DNA from: Nitrosopumilus sp. UBA526
GTDB taxonomy: Archaea > Thermoproteota > Nitrososphaeria > Nitrososphaerales > Nitrosopumilaceae
Assembly: GCA_002506665.1 (NCBI GenBank)
Contig: DAXZ01000045.1
Span: 298-23,656, forward strand
Direction: 5' to 3'
Length of the DNA stretch: 23,359 bases
Shown here: piece by piece, positions 13,532 through 20,395 of the stretch
Position numbering within the stretch: the stretch's first letter is position 1
How the letters are laid out: the number at the start of each line of letters is the position of its first letter
Position numbers and translations under genes: made by a program
The notes under the pieces: generated by a model
Told to the model about the DNA's origin: nothing
What the model saw: only the letters and a program-made list of their open reading frames with translations
Database searches by the model: none

Positions 13532-15718
13532 CTATCTATAGTATGAGGCCACTAGTTTTTCGCCAGTCTTTAGGTCTTTTTGTTCTCTTACCTTCTTTAC
13601 TGCCTCCTCAAAGTGGTTCATTGTGACCTTTGCATCAATTGAGGTCTTTTCAATGTCCTTTATGTCAGGATGTGAGTCTAGAAACTCGTGAATTACAAGA
13701 GACACTGCGGTGTTTGCAATGGATGCCGCGTCTGCTCCACTAAGTCCGTCAGCAAGTTCTGCAAGCTTGTCAAAGTCAACATGGTTTGGATCATCTTCTG
13801 CATCTATTGTAGGAATCTTTTCGGCGTTAATCTTTATGATGTTCTTTATGCTCTCCTTATCTGGAAGCGGAATCTGGATTATCTTGTCAAATCTTCCTGG
13901 TCTTAGCAGTGCCGGATCAATCATGTCTACTCTGTTTGTTGCTGCTAGCACTATGACTCCGTGCATGTTCTCCATTCCATCCAGCTCTGTTAGCAGCTGG
14001 CTGACAACTCTCTCAGTAACTGCAGTCTCGCCACCTGCCCCCCTGACTGGTGCAATAGAGTCAATCTCATCAAAGAACACAACACATGGCGCTGACTGGC
14101 GCGCACGTTTGAATATCTCTCTGATGCCTCTCTCTGATTCTCCTACCCACTTTGACAAGAGTTCAGGACCCCTGACAGATACAAAGTTTGCCTCACTCTG
14201 AGTAGATACTGCCTTTGCAAGCAGTGTCTTGCCTGTCCCGCTAGGACCGTGCAACAATATTCCCCTTGGCATGCTGTGCCCTAGCTTGTCATAGAGACCG
14301 GGATACTTCATTGGCCATTCCACTGCCTCTTGCAGCTCCCGTTTAACGTCTTCTAGACCGCCGACATCCTCCCACTTTACATCTGGATTTTCAATAAAGA
14401 CCTCTCGCATTCCAGATGGGGTCACCTCTATCAGGGCTTTTTGGAAATCCTCATGATTCACAATCAGTTTGTCTAGTGTCTCTGGAGGCAGTTTTTCCTC
14501 TTCTAGGCTCAAAACTGGCAACAGTCTTCTCAGACACTTCATTGCAGCCTCTTTGCAGAGATACTCCAAGTCAGCACCGACATACCCGTGACTTACTGAC
14601 GAAATTTTGTCTAGATCGACTTCTTCAGTTAACGGCATGTTCCTGCTGTGTATTGCAAGTATGTCCTTTCTTCCTTTTTTGTCTGGAACCTTGATCTCAA
14701 TCTCTCTGTCAAATCTCCCCGGTCTTCTGAGCGCGGGGTCTATGGCATTTGGTCTGTTTGTAGCAGAGATGACAATCACCTTGCCTCTTGCCTCTAGTCC
14801 GTCCATTAATGATAACATCTGCGAGACGACTCTTCTCTCGACCTCGCCGGTAACTTCTTCTCTCTTTGGTGCAATAGAGTCAATCTCATCTACAAAGATT
14901 ATTGATGGCGCCTTTTCCCTTGCCTCCTTAAAGATCTCACGCAGCCTTGCCTCACTCTCACCATAAAACTTGCTCATGATCTCAGGACCTGAGATGCTGA
15001 TAAAATGTGCGTTACTCTCATTTGCAACTGCCTTTGCAAGCAGGGTCTTGCCGGTACCTGGTGGACCGTACAACAACACGCCCTTTGGCGCCTCGATTCC
15101 AAGTTTTTCAAAAATTTCTGGATGTCTTAATGGAAGCTCTATCATCTCTCTTACTTTTCTAATCTCATTTGATATTCCGCCAATGTCCTCATAAGTTACC
15201 TGTGGTACACCGCGCAGTGTCTCTCCTTTTTCTGCGATATGAAATACTGTCTTTTGGGTTACCAAGACTGCATCGGCTGATGGATTTACTCCGATTACCT
15301 GAAAAGTCAGACGTCCACCAAAGTATGGAACCATTACATTATCGCCCTTTATCAGAGGAACACTCTCTAGGGCATCTGCCAAATATCTCTCATCTATTGG
15401 AGGAATCGCCTCTAGTGGCGCAACTACTACTTTTTCAGCAGCAACTGCCTTTATCTTTCTGACAGATATGGTGTCCCCTATTGCAATTCCAGAGTTGTTT
15501 CTTCCTAGTCCGTCAATCCGGATTATTCCTTTTCCCTCATCTGAAGGGTATAGCGGAAGGCATTTTGCCACAGTCCTTCTCTTGCCTTTGATCTCAATAA
15601 CATCCCCTGTGGAGGCACTCAGTGTGTCCATAGAGTCATAATCTATTCTTGCCACCCCTCGTCCAACATCTCGGGTATATGCCTCAAGAACTTTGAGAGA
15701 GAGGGCGTTTTGACTCAT
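13532..15718 (-). CDS. cdc48: Cdc48/VCP-type AAA+ unfoldase
   Basis: A 728-residue hexameric ATPase that unfolds proteins. The N domain (about 1-180) begins L-K-V-L-E-A-Y-T-R-D-V-G-R-G with a double-psi barrel. D1 has Walker A G-P-P-G-T-G-K-T, Walker B F-V-D-E-I-D-S-I-A-P and the arginine-finger region L-R-R-P-G-R-F-D. D2 has Walker A G-P-S-G-T-G-K-T, Walker B F-F-D-E-I-D-S-I-A-P and L-L-R-P-G-R-F-D. The tail ends S-Y-Y-R, which fits the HbYX proteasome-docking pattern. ATG 15716-15718 is chosen over the ATG two codons earlier because TATAAAAA lies 26 nt upstream of it. Archaea without PAN are thought to use Cdc48 with the 20S proteasome. Confidence 0.96.
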   Translation of the reverse strand: MSQNALSLKVLEAYTRDVGRGVARIDYDSMDTLSASTGDVIEIKGKRRTVAKCLPLYPSDEGKGIIRIDGLGRNNSGIAIGDTISVRKIKAVAAEKVVVAPLEAIPPIDERYLADALESVPLIKGDNVMVPYFGGRLTFQVIGVNPSADAVLVTQKTVFHIAEKGETLRGVPQVTYEDIGGISNEIRKVREMIELPLRHPEIFEKLGIEAPKGVLLYGPPGTGKTLLAKAVANESNAHFISISGPEIMSKFYGESEARLREIFKEAREKAPSIIFVDEIDSIAPKREEVTGEVERRVVSQMLSLMDGLEARGKVIVISATNRPNAIDPALRRPGRFDREIEIKVPDKKGRKDILAIHSRNMPLTEEVDLDKISSVSHGYVGADLEYLCKEAAMKCLRRLLPVLSLEEEKLPPETLDKLIVNHEDFQKALIEVTPSGMREVFIENPDVKWEDVGGLEDVKRELQEAVEWPMKYPGLYDKLGHSMPRGILLHGPSGTGKTLLAKAVSTQSEANFVSVRGPELLSKWVGESERGIREIFKRARQSAPCVVFFDEIDSIAPVRGAGGETAVTERVVSQLLTELDGMENMHGVIVLAATNRVDMIDPALLRPGRFDKIIQIPLPDKESIKNIIKINAEKIPTIDAEDDPNHVDFDKLAELADGLSGADAASIANTAVSLVIHEFLDSHPDIKDIEKTSIDAKVTMNHFEEAVKKVREQKDLKTGEKLVASYYR

Positions 15719-15740
15719 ACACATTGACCTTAATTCTAAT

Positions 15741-15749
15741 TTTTATACC
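15741..15749 (-). promoter_or_regulatory. TATA box of cdc48
   Basis: Minus-strand GGTATAAAA centred about 26 nt from ATG 15718, which sets the start at Met3 of the open frame. The left MITE copy begins only 13 bp upstream. Confidence 0.65.
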
Positions 15750-15761
15750 TTTGTGGTAATC

Positions 15762-15870
15762 GAGTTTGTCACATAATTCCAAATTCAACATATTATTTAG
15801 ACAAAATTGGTGATATTGTGTCCATGTCACGACCGTAATGCCCCCCAACATATGGGGGGTTGGTTTTGGT
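15762..15870 (-). mobile_element. MITE-like element, truncated copy (left)
   Basis: 15765-15870 is the reverse complement of 16433-16538, ungapped, with 8 mismatches in 106 by eye (about 92 % identity). It keeps one terminal repeat (GTTTGTCACATAATTCC side) and the hairpin CCCCCC-AACATAT-GGGGGG, but its other end diverges after 15870, so the second terminal repeat is missing. No coding capacity. It lies just upstream of the cdc48 promoter. Confidence 0.7.
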
Positions 15871-15909
15871 ACGTTTTTGCAACAACAATTCAACTAGTAA
15901 ATCCTAAAA

Positions 15910-16065
15910 CTATGCCTCGATTGCCTTTAGAGATTCTAACTTCCATTTCTTATCTGGCATAACTTTTTCACAAAATTCTGACATTTTCTCAAAATGTTCC
16001 TTGTCTAAGGTTATTTCAAGTGATTTACCTCCATCGATATTTAATCGAATTTTGTACTCAGTCAT
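15910..16065 (-). CDS. small acidic/basic protein, 51 aa, between MITE copies
   Basis: A 51-residue frame with ATG at 16063-16065 and TAG at 15910-15912, too short for a usual cutoff. The product reads M-T-E-Y-K-I-R-L-N-I-D-G-G-K-S-L-E-I-T-L, then a helix (E-H-F-E-K-M-S-E-F-C-E-K-V) and K-K-W-K-L-E-S-L-K-A-I-E-A. It suggests two beta strands followed by helices: a compact folded domain. The TATA-like CTTTATCAA about 30 nt upstream is shared with the divergent gene. Unrecognised family. Codon use and composition look natural. Confidence 0.55.
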   Translation of the reverse strand: MTEYKIRLNIDGGKSLEITLDKEHFEKMSEFCEKVMPDKKWKLESLKAIEA

Positions 16066-16089
16066 TCTTACTTGACCGTAAGGCTCCTA

Positions 16090-16100
16090 TTTGATAAAGT
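16090..16100. promoter_or_regulatory. shared TATA element of divergent smORF pair
   Basis: TTTGATAAAGT, centred about 30 nt from ATG 16065 (minus) and about 29 nt from ATG 16124 (plus). It can serve both directions. Confidence 0.4.
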
Positions 16101-16123
16101 TGCAGTTATGATCAAATTACCTC

Positions 16124-16240
16124 ATGACAATTTCAACTGAGAATGGAACAAAAGAATCTGAAGATGTTATTATAAAATATAATGAATTACCCAATCACAT
16201 TCAAAGAGATTGGGCAAATACTATTGTTATTGGAAAATGA
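16124..16240 (+). CDS. small ORF, 38 aa, possibly 5' part of a frameshifted gene
   Basis: ATG 16124 is about 28 nt after TTTGATAAAG, the expected leaderless distance. The frame reads K-Y-N-E-L-P-N-H-I-Q-R-D-W-A-N-T-I-V-I and stops at TGA 16238-16240. It overlaps the start of the next frame (16182). A -1 shift at GGAAAATGA would join it to the downstream frame and give one protein of about 82 residues. I cannot tell a genuine short gene from a broken one. Confidence 0.35.
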   Translation: MTISTENGTKESEDVIIKYNELPNHIQRDWANTIVIGK

Positions 16241-16370
16241 AGATAAGCTGTATCCTCCGTCTAAAGGATTTAAAGGTGCAAAAATGTCACTTGATTTTAT
16301 CAATGAATTATTTGCTATAAGAGAAATGACTGATGAGATTTTAAAAAAATACTCTTTTAAAAAAAAATAA
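16182..16370 (+). CDS. small hypothetical protein, 62 aa
   Basis: A 62-residue, Lys/Glu-rich helical protein (F-K-E-I-G-Q-I-L-L-L-L-E-N-E-D-K; D-F-I-N-E-L-F-A-I-R-E-M-T-D-E-I-L-K-K) ending in a Lys-rich tail encoded by A-runs. ATG at 16182 lacks its own correctly spaced TATA box, so translation probably depends on the transcript starting near 16124, by reinitiation or after a frameshift. Unrecognised. It sits with the divergent 51-residue gene between two inverted MITE copies, as possible cargo. Confidence 0.5.
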   Translation: MNYPITFKEIGQILLLLENEDKLYPPSKGFKGAKMSLDFINELFAIREMTDEILKKYSFKKK

Positions 16371-16404
16371 TTCTACCTTGTTTATGCAATAAATAATTGG
16401 AATA

Positions 16405-16541
16405 AACTTTGTCGCATAATTCATTAAATCGCACCAAAACCAACCCCCCATATGTTGGGGGGCATTACGGCCGTGACATGGATACAATATCACCAATTTT
16501 GTCCAAATAATATGCAGAACTTGGAATTATGCAACAAAGTT
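16405..16541 (+). mobile_element. MITE-like element with 18-bp terminal inverted repeats (right, complete copy)
   Basis: The ends AACTTTGTCGCATAATTC (16405-16422) and GAATTATGCAACAAAGTT (16524-16541) are inverted repeats matching at 17 of 18 positions. The interior holds a strong hairpin, CCCCCC-ATATGTT-GGGGGG (16444-16462), and no ORF. The second copy lies inverted at 15762-15870. At 137 bp it is too small for a transposase, so it is non-autonomous. Target-site duplication is not clear. Confidence 0.65.
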
Positions 16542-16635
16542 GGTAACCTACCTGTTTTCCAATTATGCTATATGGCTATTTGACCTATCATAATATCTGC
16601 TTGACTCATTGCTGTATCATAATCCATTACAAGGA

Positions 16636-16641
16636 TTAAAA
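16636..16641 (+). promoter_or_regulatory. TATA-like element of the candidate C/D box sRNA
   Basis: TTAAAA within AGGATTAAAACAG, about 27 nt upstream of the predicted RNA 5' end near 16665-16667. Confidence 0.35.
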
Positions 16642-16666
16642 CAGATGAACAAATTAACAATCATTT

Positions 16667-16730
16667 GGCCGCAATGAAGAATCAGAGTTATATCTGAAAT
16701 GATGATTGAAAGGCATTTGTCTGAGCTGCC
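16667..16730 (+). ncRNA. candidate C/D box guide sRNA
   Basis: In order: C box ATGAAGA (16674-16680, one mismatch to RTGATGA), 13-nt guide, D' box CTGA (16694-16697), C' box ATGATGA (16699-16705, exact), 15-nt guide, D box CTGA (16721-16724). The flanks GGCCGC (16667-16672) and GCTGCC (16725-16730) can pair at five of six positions, giving the expected terminal stem. A TATA-like element sits at the right distance. The D'-C' spacing of 1 nt is unusually short and the C box is imperfect. Such RNAs guide 2'-O-methylation of rRNA or tRNA; the target is not determined here. Confidence 0.5.
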
Positions 16731-16735
16731 AAAAC

Positions 16736-17341
16736 TCAACTATTGATCTGTCTTTTTAGCTCTTCAAGGACTGACTTGTCAATCAGTTCTTGCTCATATA
16801 GCGTCTCTGCAACCTCCAAAATACTTAGAACCGAATGCATCTTTACCCCCATCTCTGAGAGCACTTGTTCTGCTCCCTCCATTCTATTAATGATGACAAA
16901 TACATCTCTGACTGAAACGCCTACCTTCTTGAGGGACTTTGTTGCAGCTACAACCGAATCTCCGGTATTTGCAACATCGTCTATCATGACTGCCCTCATC
17001 CCATCATGAATCTCACCTTCGACCATCTTTAATGTTCCATACTCTTTTGGCTTGTCTCTGACATAGATTAGAGGCTTGAGGGACTCTGTTGCCAATGCCG
17101 TTGCAAATACCAGTCCCCCTGTGGGGATTCCTACAACCGAGTCAAAATTGTCTAGTTTTACATCTCTGATTATCTTGTCTTGGAGATGTTTTATCATCTT
17201 TCTAAACTCAATTGGATGGCTTGGGACTAGTCTCAAATCCACATAGTATGAACTCGTCTTTCCGCTTGCTAGTGTAAAATTCCCGAATTTTATAATGCCT
17301 TTTTTGTGCAAAAATATTGCAAACTCTTTTACAAATTCCAT
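16736..17341 (-). CDS. pyrE: orotate phosphoribosyltransferase
   Basis: A 201-residue enzyme (EC 2.4.2.10) that joins orotate and PRPP to give OMP in UMP synthesis. The N-terminal part has G-N-F-T-L-A-S-G-K-T-S-S-Y-Y-V-D, the orotate-site signature. V-V-G-I-P-T-G-G follows, and the PRPP motif is A-V-M-I-D-D-V-A-N-T-G-D-S (about residues 117-129), with the family's Asp-Asp pair. The frame is open to 17356, but ATG 17339-17341 is chosen because the AAAATAAATC element is centred 25 nt upstream of it. It is monofunctional, without a fused OMP decarboxylase. Divergent from the LarA-like gene with a 50-bp gap. Confidence 0.93.
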   Translation of the reverse strand: MEFVKEFAIFLHKKGIIKFGNFTLASGKTSSYYVDLRLVPSHPIEFRKMIKHLQDKIIRDVKLDNFDSVVGIPTGGLVFATALATESLKPLIYVRDKPKEYGTLKMVEGEIHDGMRAVMIDDVANTGDSVVAATKSLKKVGVSVRDVFVIINRMEGAEQVLSEMGVKMHSVLSILEVAETLYEQELIDKSVLEELKRQINS

Positions 17342-17360
17342 ACAAAAATTAACCACGCTT

Positions 17361-17370
17361 GATTTATTTT
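17361..17370. promoter_or_regulatory. single AT-rich element shared by pyrE and the LarA-like gene
   Basis: GATTTATTTT centred at 17366, 25 nt from ATG 17341 (minus) and 26 nt from ATG 17392 (plus). No second TATA candidate fits the 50-bp gap, so one element seems to drive both leaderless genes. Confidence 0.5.
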
Positions 17371-17391
17371 GTTTTGCATTCTATGATAATT

Positions 17392-18468
17392 ATGCCTGAA
17401 ATCTGGTTAAATTATGGTATAACTGACGTAGTATTGGATATAAGAGCAGAGAATCTAGAGCAAAAGATCGATTCTGAAGGCAAAGTCTTGGACGATTCTG
17501 CAATTAATGAAAGACTAAACGCCCTTGATCTCTCAAAACCGATGGAACTAGTAGTACTGCACAACTCTAAATCTATCCAAAAGATAATCTCTTCTCTGTT
17601 TACCTTGTGTGAGCAAAAATCCAAACCATTCCCAAAAATATTGACTGATAAAAAAATACTAAATCAGGTAAAGTCAGAACTGCCAGAAGGCAGCTCGATA
17701 AATGAATTCGTTGATATCTCAGACTCGAATCTCGTGTTTCTAGGAGAGATGGAGTTTAACGGACTGTTCGGATACGAGACCATATCTACACGCCTTATCA
17801 AAAAATTTGGCCAAGAGTCTATGCTTACAGCATATGCAAAGAGACAGGGAAATCTACCTGCTCCCGGGCAATATTCTGAAAGCCTGGCTGAGGCAAAAAA
17901 ATTCACAGATAACTTTGAGATACAAGGAATCGAGCTAGTTGCAAACTCTGAGGGAATAATTGATTTCACAATAGGACACCCCTCAAAAACTATTACATCA
18001 ACTAAAACACTAGAATCCAACTCCATCAGGGACGTAGGAGAGCACAAGACAATGGTGATTAGTACCGGCAAAGCTGCAAGCAATGACGGTCTTGGAAACT
18101 CCCTCTCATCTCTTTGGAACTGCTCTGATGCCATCAAAAAGGATGGTCTTGCAATATTGGTAGCAGAATGCAAGGACGGCCTAGGCTCGACTGCGCTTAG
18201 ACAGTACATCGAAGACCGGCTGACACTAGAGCAGCTGCAGAATCCAACTAGATACGTTGAAGGAATGGAGAACCTGCTGTTTCTCTCCGGAGTCCAAAAG
18301 AACTTTCAAATCGGGTTGGTGTCAATCTTGCCTGAATTCTATACAAAGAAACTTGACATGGTCTCAATGCAGGGCATAAAATATTCCATGGACTATATCC
18401 TCAAAACCCAAGGCAGTAGACAAAAGGTAGCTGTGGTTACTGACGGGGCAAGAATACTATTAAGGTAA
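17392..18468 (+). CDS. LarA/DUF2088-like protein of unknown function
   Basis: A 358-residue cytosolic protein. The C-terminal half (about residues 215-355) follows the pattern of nickel-pincer lactate racemase LarA: I-S-T-G-K-A-A-S-N-D-G-L, then L-W-N-C-S-D-A-I-K-K-D-G-L-A-I-L-V-A-E-C-K-D-G-L-G with a glycine-rich turn, and A-V-V-T-D-G-A near the end. The N-terminal half is less clear and I do not see the full set of LarA catalytic His/Lys residues, nor larB/larC genes nearby, so lactate racemisation is not claimed. Start ATG 17392 is chosen over upstream codons because the TATA element lies 26 nt before it. It overlaps the convergent protease gene by 9 bp. Confidence 0.5.
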   Translation: MPEIWLNYGITDVVLDIRAENLEQKIDSEGKVLDDSAINERLNALDLSKPMELVVLHNSKSIQKIISSLFTLCEQKSKPFPKILTDKKILNQVKSELPEGSSINEFVDISDSNLVFLGEMEFNGLFGYETISTRLIKKFGQESMLTAYAKRQGNLPAPGQYSESLAEAKKFTDNFEIQGIELVANSEGIIDFTIGHPSKTITSTKTLESNSIRDVGEHKTMVISTGKAASNDGLGNSLSSLWNCSDAIKKDGLAILVAECKDGLGSTALRQYIEDRLTLEQLQNPTRYVEGMENLLFLSGVQKNFQIGLVSILPEFYTKKLDMVSMQGIKYSMDYILKTQGSRQKVAVVTDGARILLR

Positions 18469-19566
18469 TAGCCATGGCAAGAACCCTGATGGCAACGGTG
18501 CGCACAAAACTGCTAATACTATGATTCCAATGTATGCTAGCTTTCTATTCCTTGAGAGCGGTGAAACATCATCTAGGGGGGACGCGCTTGGATTTCTTGA
18601 ACTCATTACCAGAATCAAAACTGCCATCAGCCAATAATTCAGCAAGACCAGTATTCCCATACTTGCATATGTGGCATATTTGTGCAGCTTTGCACCTAGC
18701 AGTGTTCTTGCCATATGTCCTCCATCTAACTGCCATGCAGGCAGCAAGTTCAAAAACGTAATGAGAAATCCAATCCATGCCGCAAACATCACGGGGGTTA
18801 GAATTATCTCGTGTCCTGTGCCACCTTTGCCAAACAGTGCTAGACTGGCGCTCATAAGCAGCGGCTCTCCCTGATTCCATTGAACTAGTCTCGAGTCCTT
18901 AAACAATCCTGCGGCAATCTCAGGATCTAAGACCGGAGCAGTATATGCTCCATACACTGAGACTATGACTGCAATTACTAGTCCGGCAATGGGACCTGCA
19001 ATGGCAACATCAAAGAGGATCTCTCGATTGATGGTTAATCCCTTTGACTGGATAAACGCGCCAAACGTTGGAATTCCAATCACTGGCAGTCCTGGAATAA
19101 AGTATGGCCAAGTAGTCTTTAGACCATGTGCCTTTGCGGCAACTATGTGTCCTAACTCGTGAACCCCTAGGATTCCAAGCAGTGACAATGTGTATATCGC
19201 TGCCGTCTCAAGGGGGTCACCTATCTCCACAACCATGTTTGTTCCTGCCGCTCTATAGTATCCGTCAATCATGACAAATGCAATTACCACTGCAAACAAT
19301 ATTCTAGGCGTCCATGCAGTACTCAGCCATCCTCCCAGTTTCTTTGGAGGAAACTTTTGAATTATTACGTACAGTCCACTACCTTTGATCTTCTCTAGCC
19401 TGCAGACATAGTTCATATCCTCAAGCCTTCTTGCCAGTCCCTCAAACTTTGCTTTAAAATCAGTATCTTGTATCCTAAATTCTAATGCAAATTCCGTCTT
19501 TGTAAAATCTCTGACCTCAAATATCGAGTTGACCAACGATACAATGTCTTCTTGTGAGGGTTCCAT
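18460..19566 (-). CDS. site-2-type membrane metalloprotease (M50)
   Basis: A 368-residue integral membrane zinc protease. The cytosolic N-terminal part (1-85) resembles the domain before the protease core in archaeal and EGY-type members. The zinc motif H-E-L-G-H is at 136-140 in a membrane helix, with the second metal ligand in L-D-G-G-H at 280-284. About six to eight hydrophobic helices surround them, and G-P-I-A-G near 191-195 is a family landmark. Such enzymes cut substrates within the membrane, often releasing regulators or clearing signal peptides; the substrate is unknown. ATG 19564-19566 has TTAATAGAG about 26 nt upstream. Confidence 0.88.
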   Translation of the reverse strand: MEPSQEDIVSLVNSIFEVRDFTKTEFALEFRIQDTDFKAKFEGLARRLEDMNYVCRLEKIKGSGLYVIIQKFPPKKLGGWLSTAWTPRILFAVVIAFVMIDGYYRAAGTNMVVEIGDPLETAAIYTLSLLGILGVHELGHIVAAKAHGLKTTWPYFIPGLPVIGIPTFGAFIQSKGLTINREILFDVAIAGPIAGLVIAVIVSVYGAYTAPVLDPEIAAGLFKDSRLVQWNQGEPLLMSASLALFGKGGTGHEIILTPVMFAAWIGFLITFLNLLPAWQLDGGHMARTLLGAKLHKYATYASMGILVLLNYWLMAVLILVMSSRNPSASPLDDVSPLSRNRKLAYIGIIVLAVLCAPLPSGFLPWLLP

Positions 19567-19641
19567 GCATTTTTTGGGACTTTGTCTCTATTAATGGTCT
19601 TTTGGTTTAAAATTAAATATTGATTGTATCCTAATACTATC

Positions 19642-20139
19642 ATGCAAGTAATTCTAAGGCAGCTAGGGGAATGTAATATTAGAAGGGCAGAACCAAGCGA
19701 TCTTATCTCCATAATGGAGATCAATCTAAAGACCCTACCTGAGCACTATTCTGACTATTTCTATGAAAGCCTGCTTGCCGAGCTTCCAGAGGCCTTTATT
19801 GTAGCTGAGATCAAAGGCAAGTATGTTGGATATATCATGTGCAAGACAGAGTTTGGCTTTTCAAACTTTAAAAAACTGGGGTTTGTCAAAAAGGGACACG
19901 TAGTCTCTATTGCTGTACTAGACGAATACAGAAGACATGGCATCGGAAACATACTAGTTGAGGAATCAGTCAATGGCGTAAAGCTGAGAAAGTGTGCCGA
20001 GTTTTATCTAGAGGTACGGTGTAGCAACAAAGAAGCTGTGCGGCTATATGAGAAACATGGATTTGTAATAAGACAACAACTAAACGCATACTATCGTGAC
20101 GGTGAGGACGCATATCTCATGGCAATTGAACTAGACTAG
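19642..20139 (+). CDS. protein N-terminal acetyltransferase (RimI/Ard1-like GNAT)
   Basis: A 165-residue acetyltransferase. The start C-N-I-R-R-A-E-P-S-D-L-I-S-I-M-E-I-N and L-P-E-H-Y match archaeal Ard1/NatA. Motif A is V-V-S-I-A-V-L-D-E-Y-R-R-H-G-I-G, with R-R-H-G-I-G the acetyl-CoA loop. L-E-V-R-C-S-N-K-E-A-V-R-L-Y-E-K-H-G-F is motif B, and Y-Y-R-D-G-E-D-A-Y-L-M is the diagnostic end. In archaea this family acetylates the N termini of many proteins. ATG 19642 is preferred to TTG 19624 because AATTAAATAT is centred 27 nt upstream. Confidence 0.88.
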   Translation: MQVILRQLGECNIRRAEPSDLISIMEINLKTLPEHYSDYFYESLLAELPEAFIVAEIKGKYVGYIMCKTEFGFSNFKKLGFVKKGHVVSIAVLDEYRRHGIGNILVEESVNGVKLRKCAEFYLEVRCSNKEAVRLYEKHGFVIRQQLNAYYRDGEDAYLMAIELD

Positions 20140-20176
20140 TTCAAACCAATAAATAACTCAGAAAAAGTTCTTGGCC

Positions 20177-20395
20177 ATGGACAGACGAAAAGGAACAGGC
20201 ATTAGCATATTTGTCATGTGTATAGCAGGCTTTTTTCTTTATGCATATCTGTTGATGCTCTCTGAATGGAGTCCCATAGTACTGCAACTCTCTGTACTGA
20301 TGATTGCTGGTGGAATATTGGGAGTCGTTGCATGGATTGGATATGTAATGGCCACAACAAAGTCCTCACCTGCCTCGATAACATCTGAAGACTAG
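20177..20395 (+). CDS. small two-helix membrane protein, 72 aa
   Basis: A short basic N terminus (M-D-R-R-K-G-T-G) is followed by two hydrophobic helices (about residues 9-29 and 36-60) and a polar tail. W-S-P-I-V-L-Q-L-S-V joins the helices, and A-W-I-G-Y-V-M-A-T-T ends the second. I do not recognise the family. The start is ATG 20177 rather than TTG two codons earlier; AATAAATAAC about 25 nt upstream fits a leaderless transcript. Its last 4 bases overlap the end of the convergent trm5 gene. Confidence 0.7.
   Translation: MDRRKGTGISIFVMCIAGFFLYAYLLMLSEWSPIVLQLSVLMIAGGILGVVAWIGYVMATTKSSPASITSED

Noticed and set aside
14416..15462. Long plus-strand frames inside cdc48
   Set aside because: Shadows opposite a well-conserved AAA+ ATPase.
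15684..15893. 69-codon minus frame spanning the cdc48 start and the left MITE
   Set aside because: It runs through the cdc48 promoter and a non-coding repeat in another frame; composition is poor.
17359..17391. N-terminal extension of the LarA-like protein from TTG 17359
   Set aside because: It would start upstream of the TATA element that fits ATG 17392.
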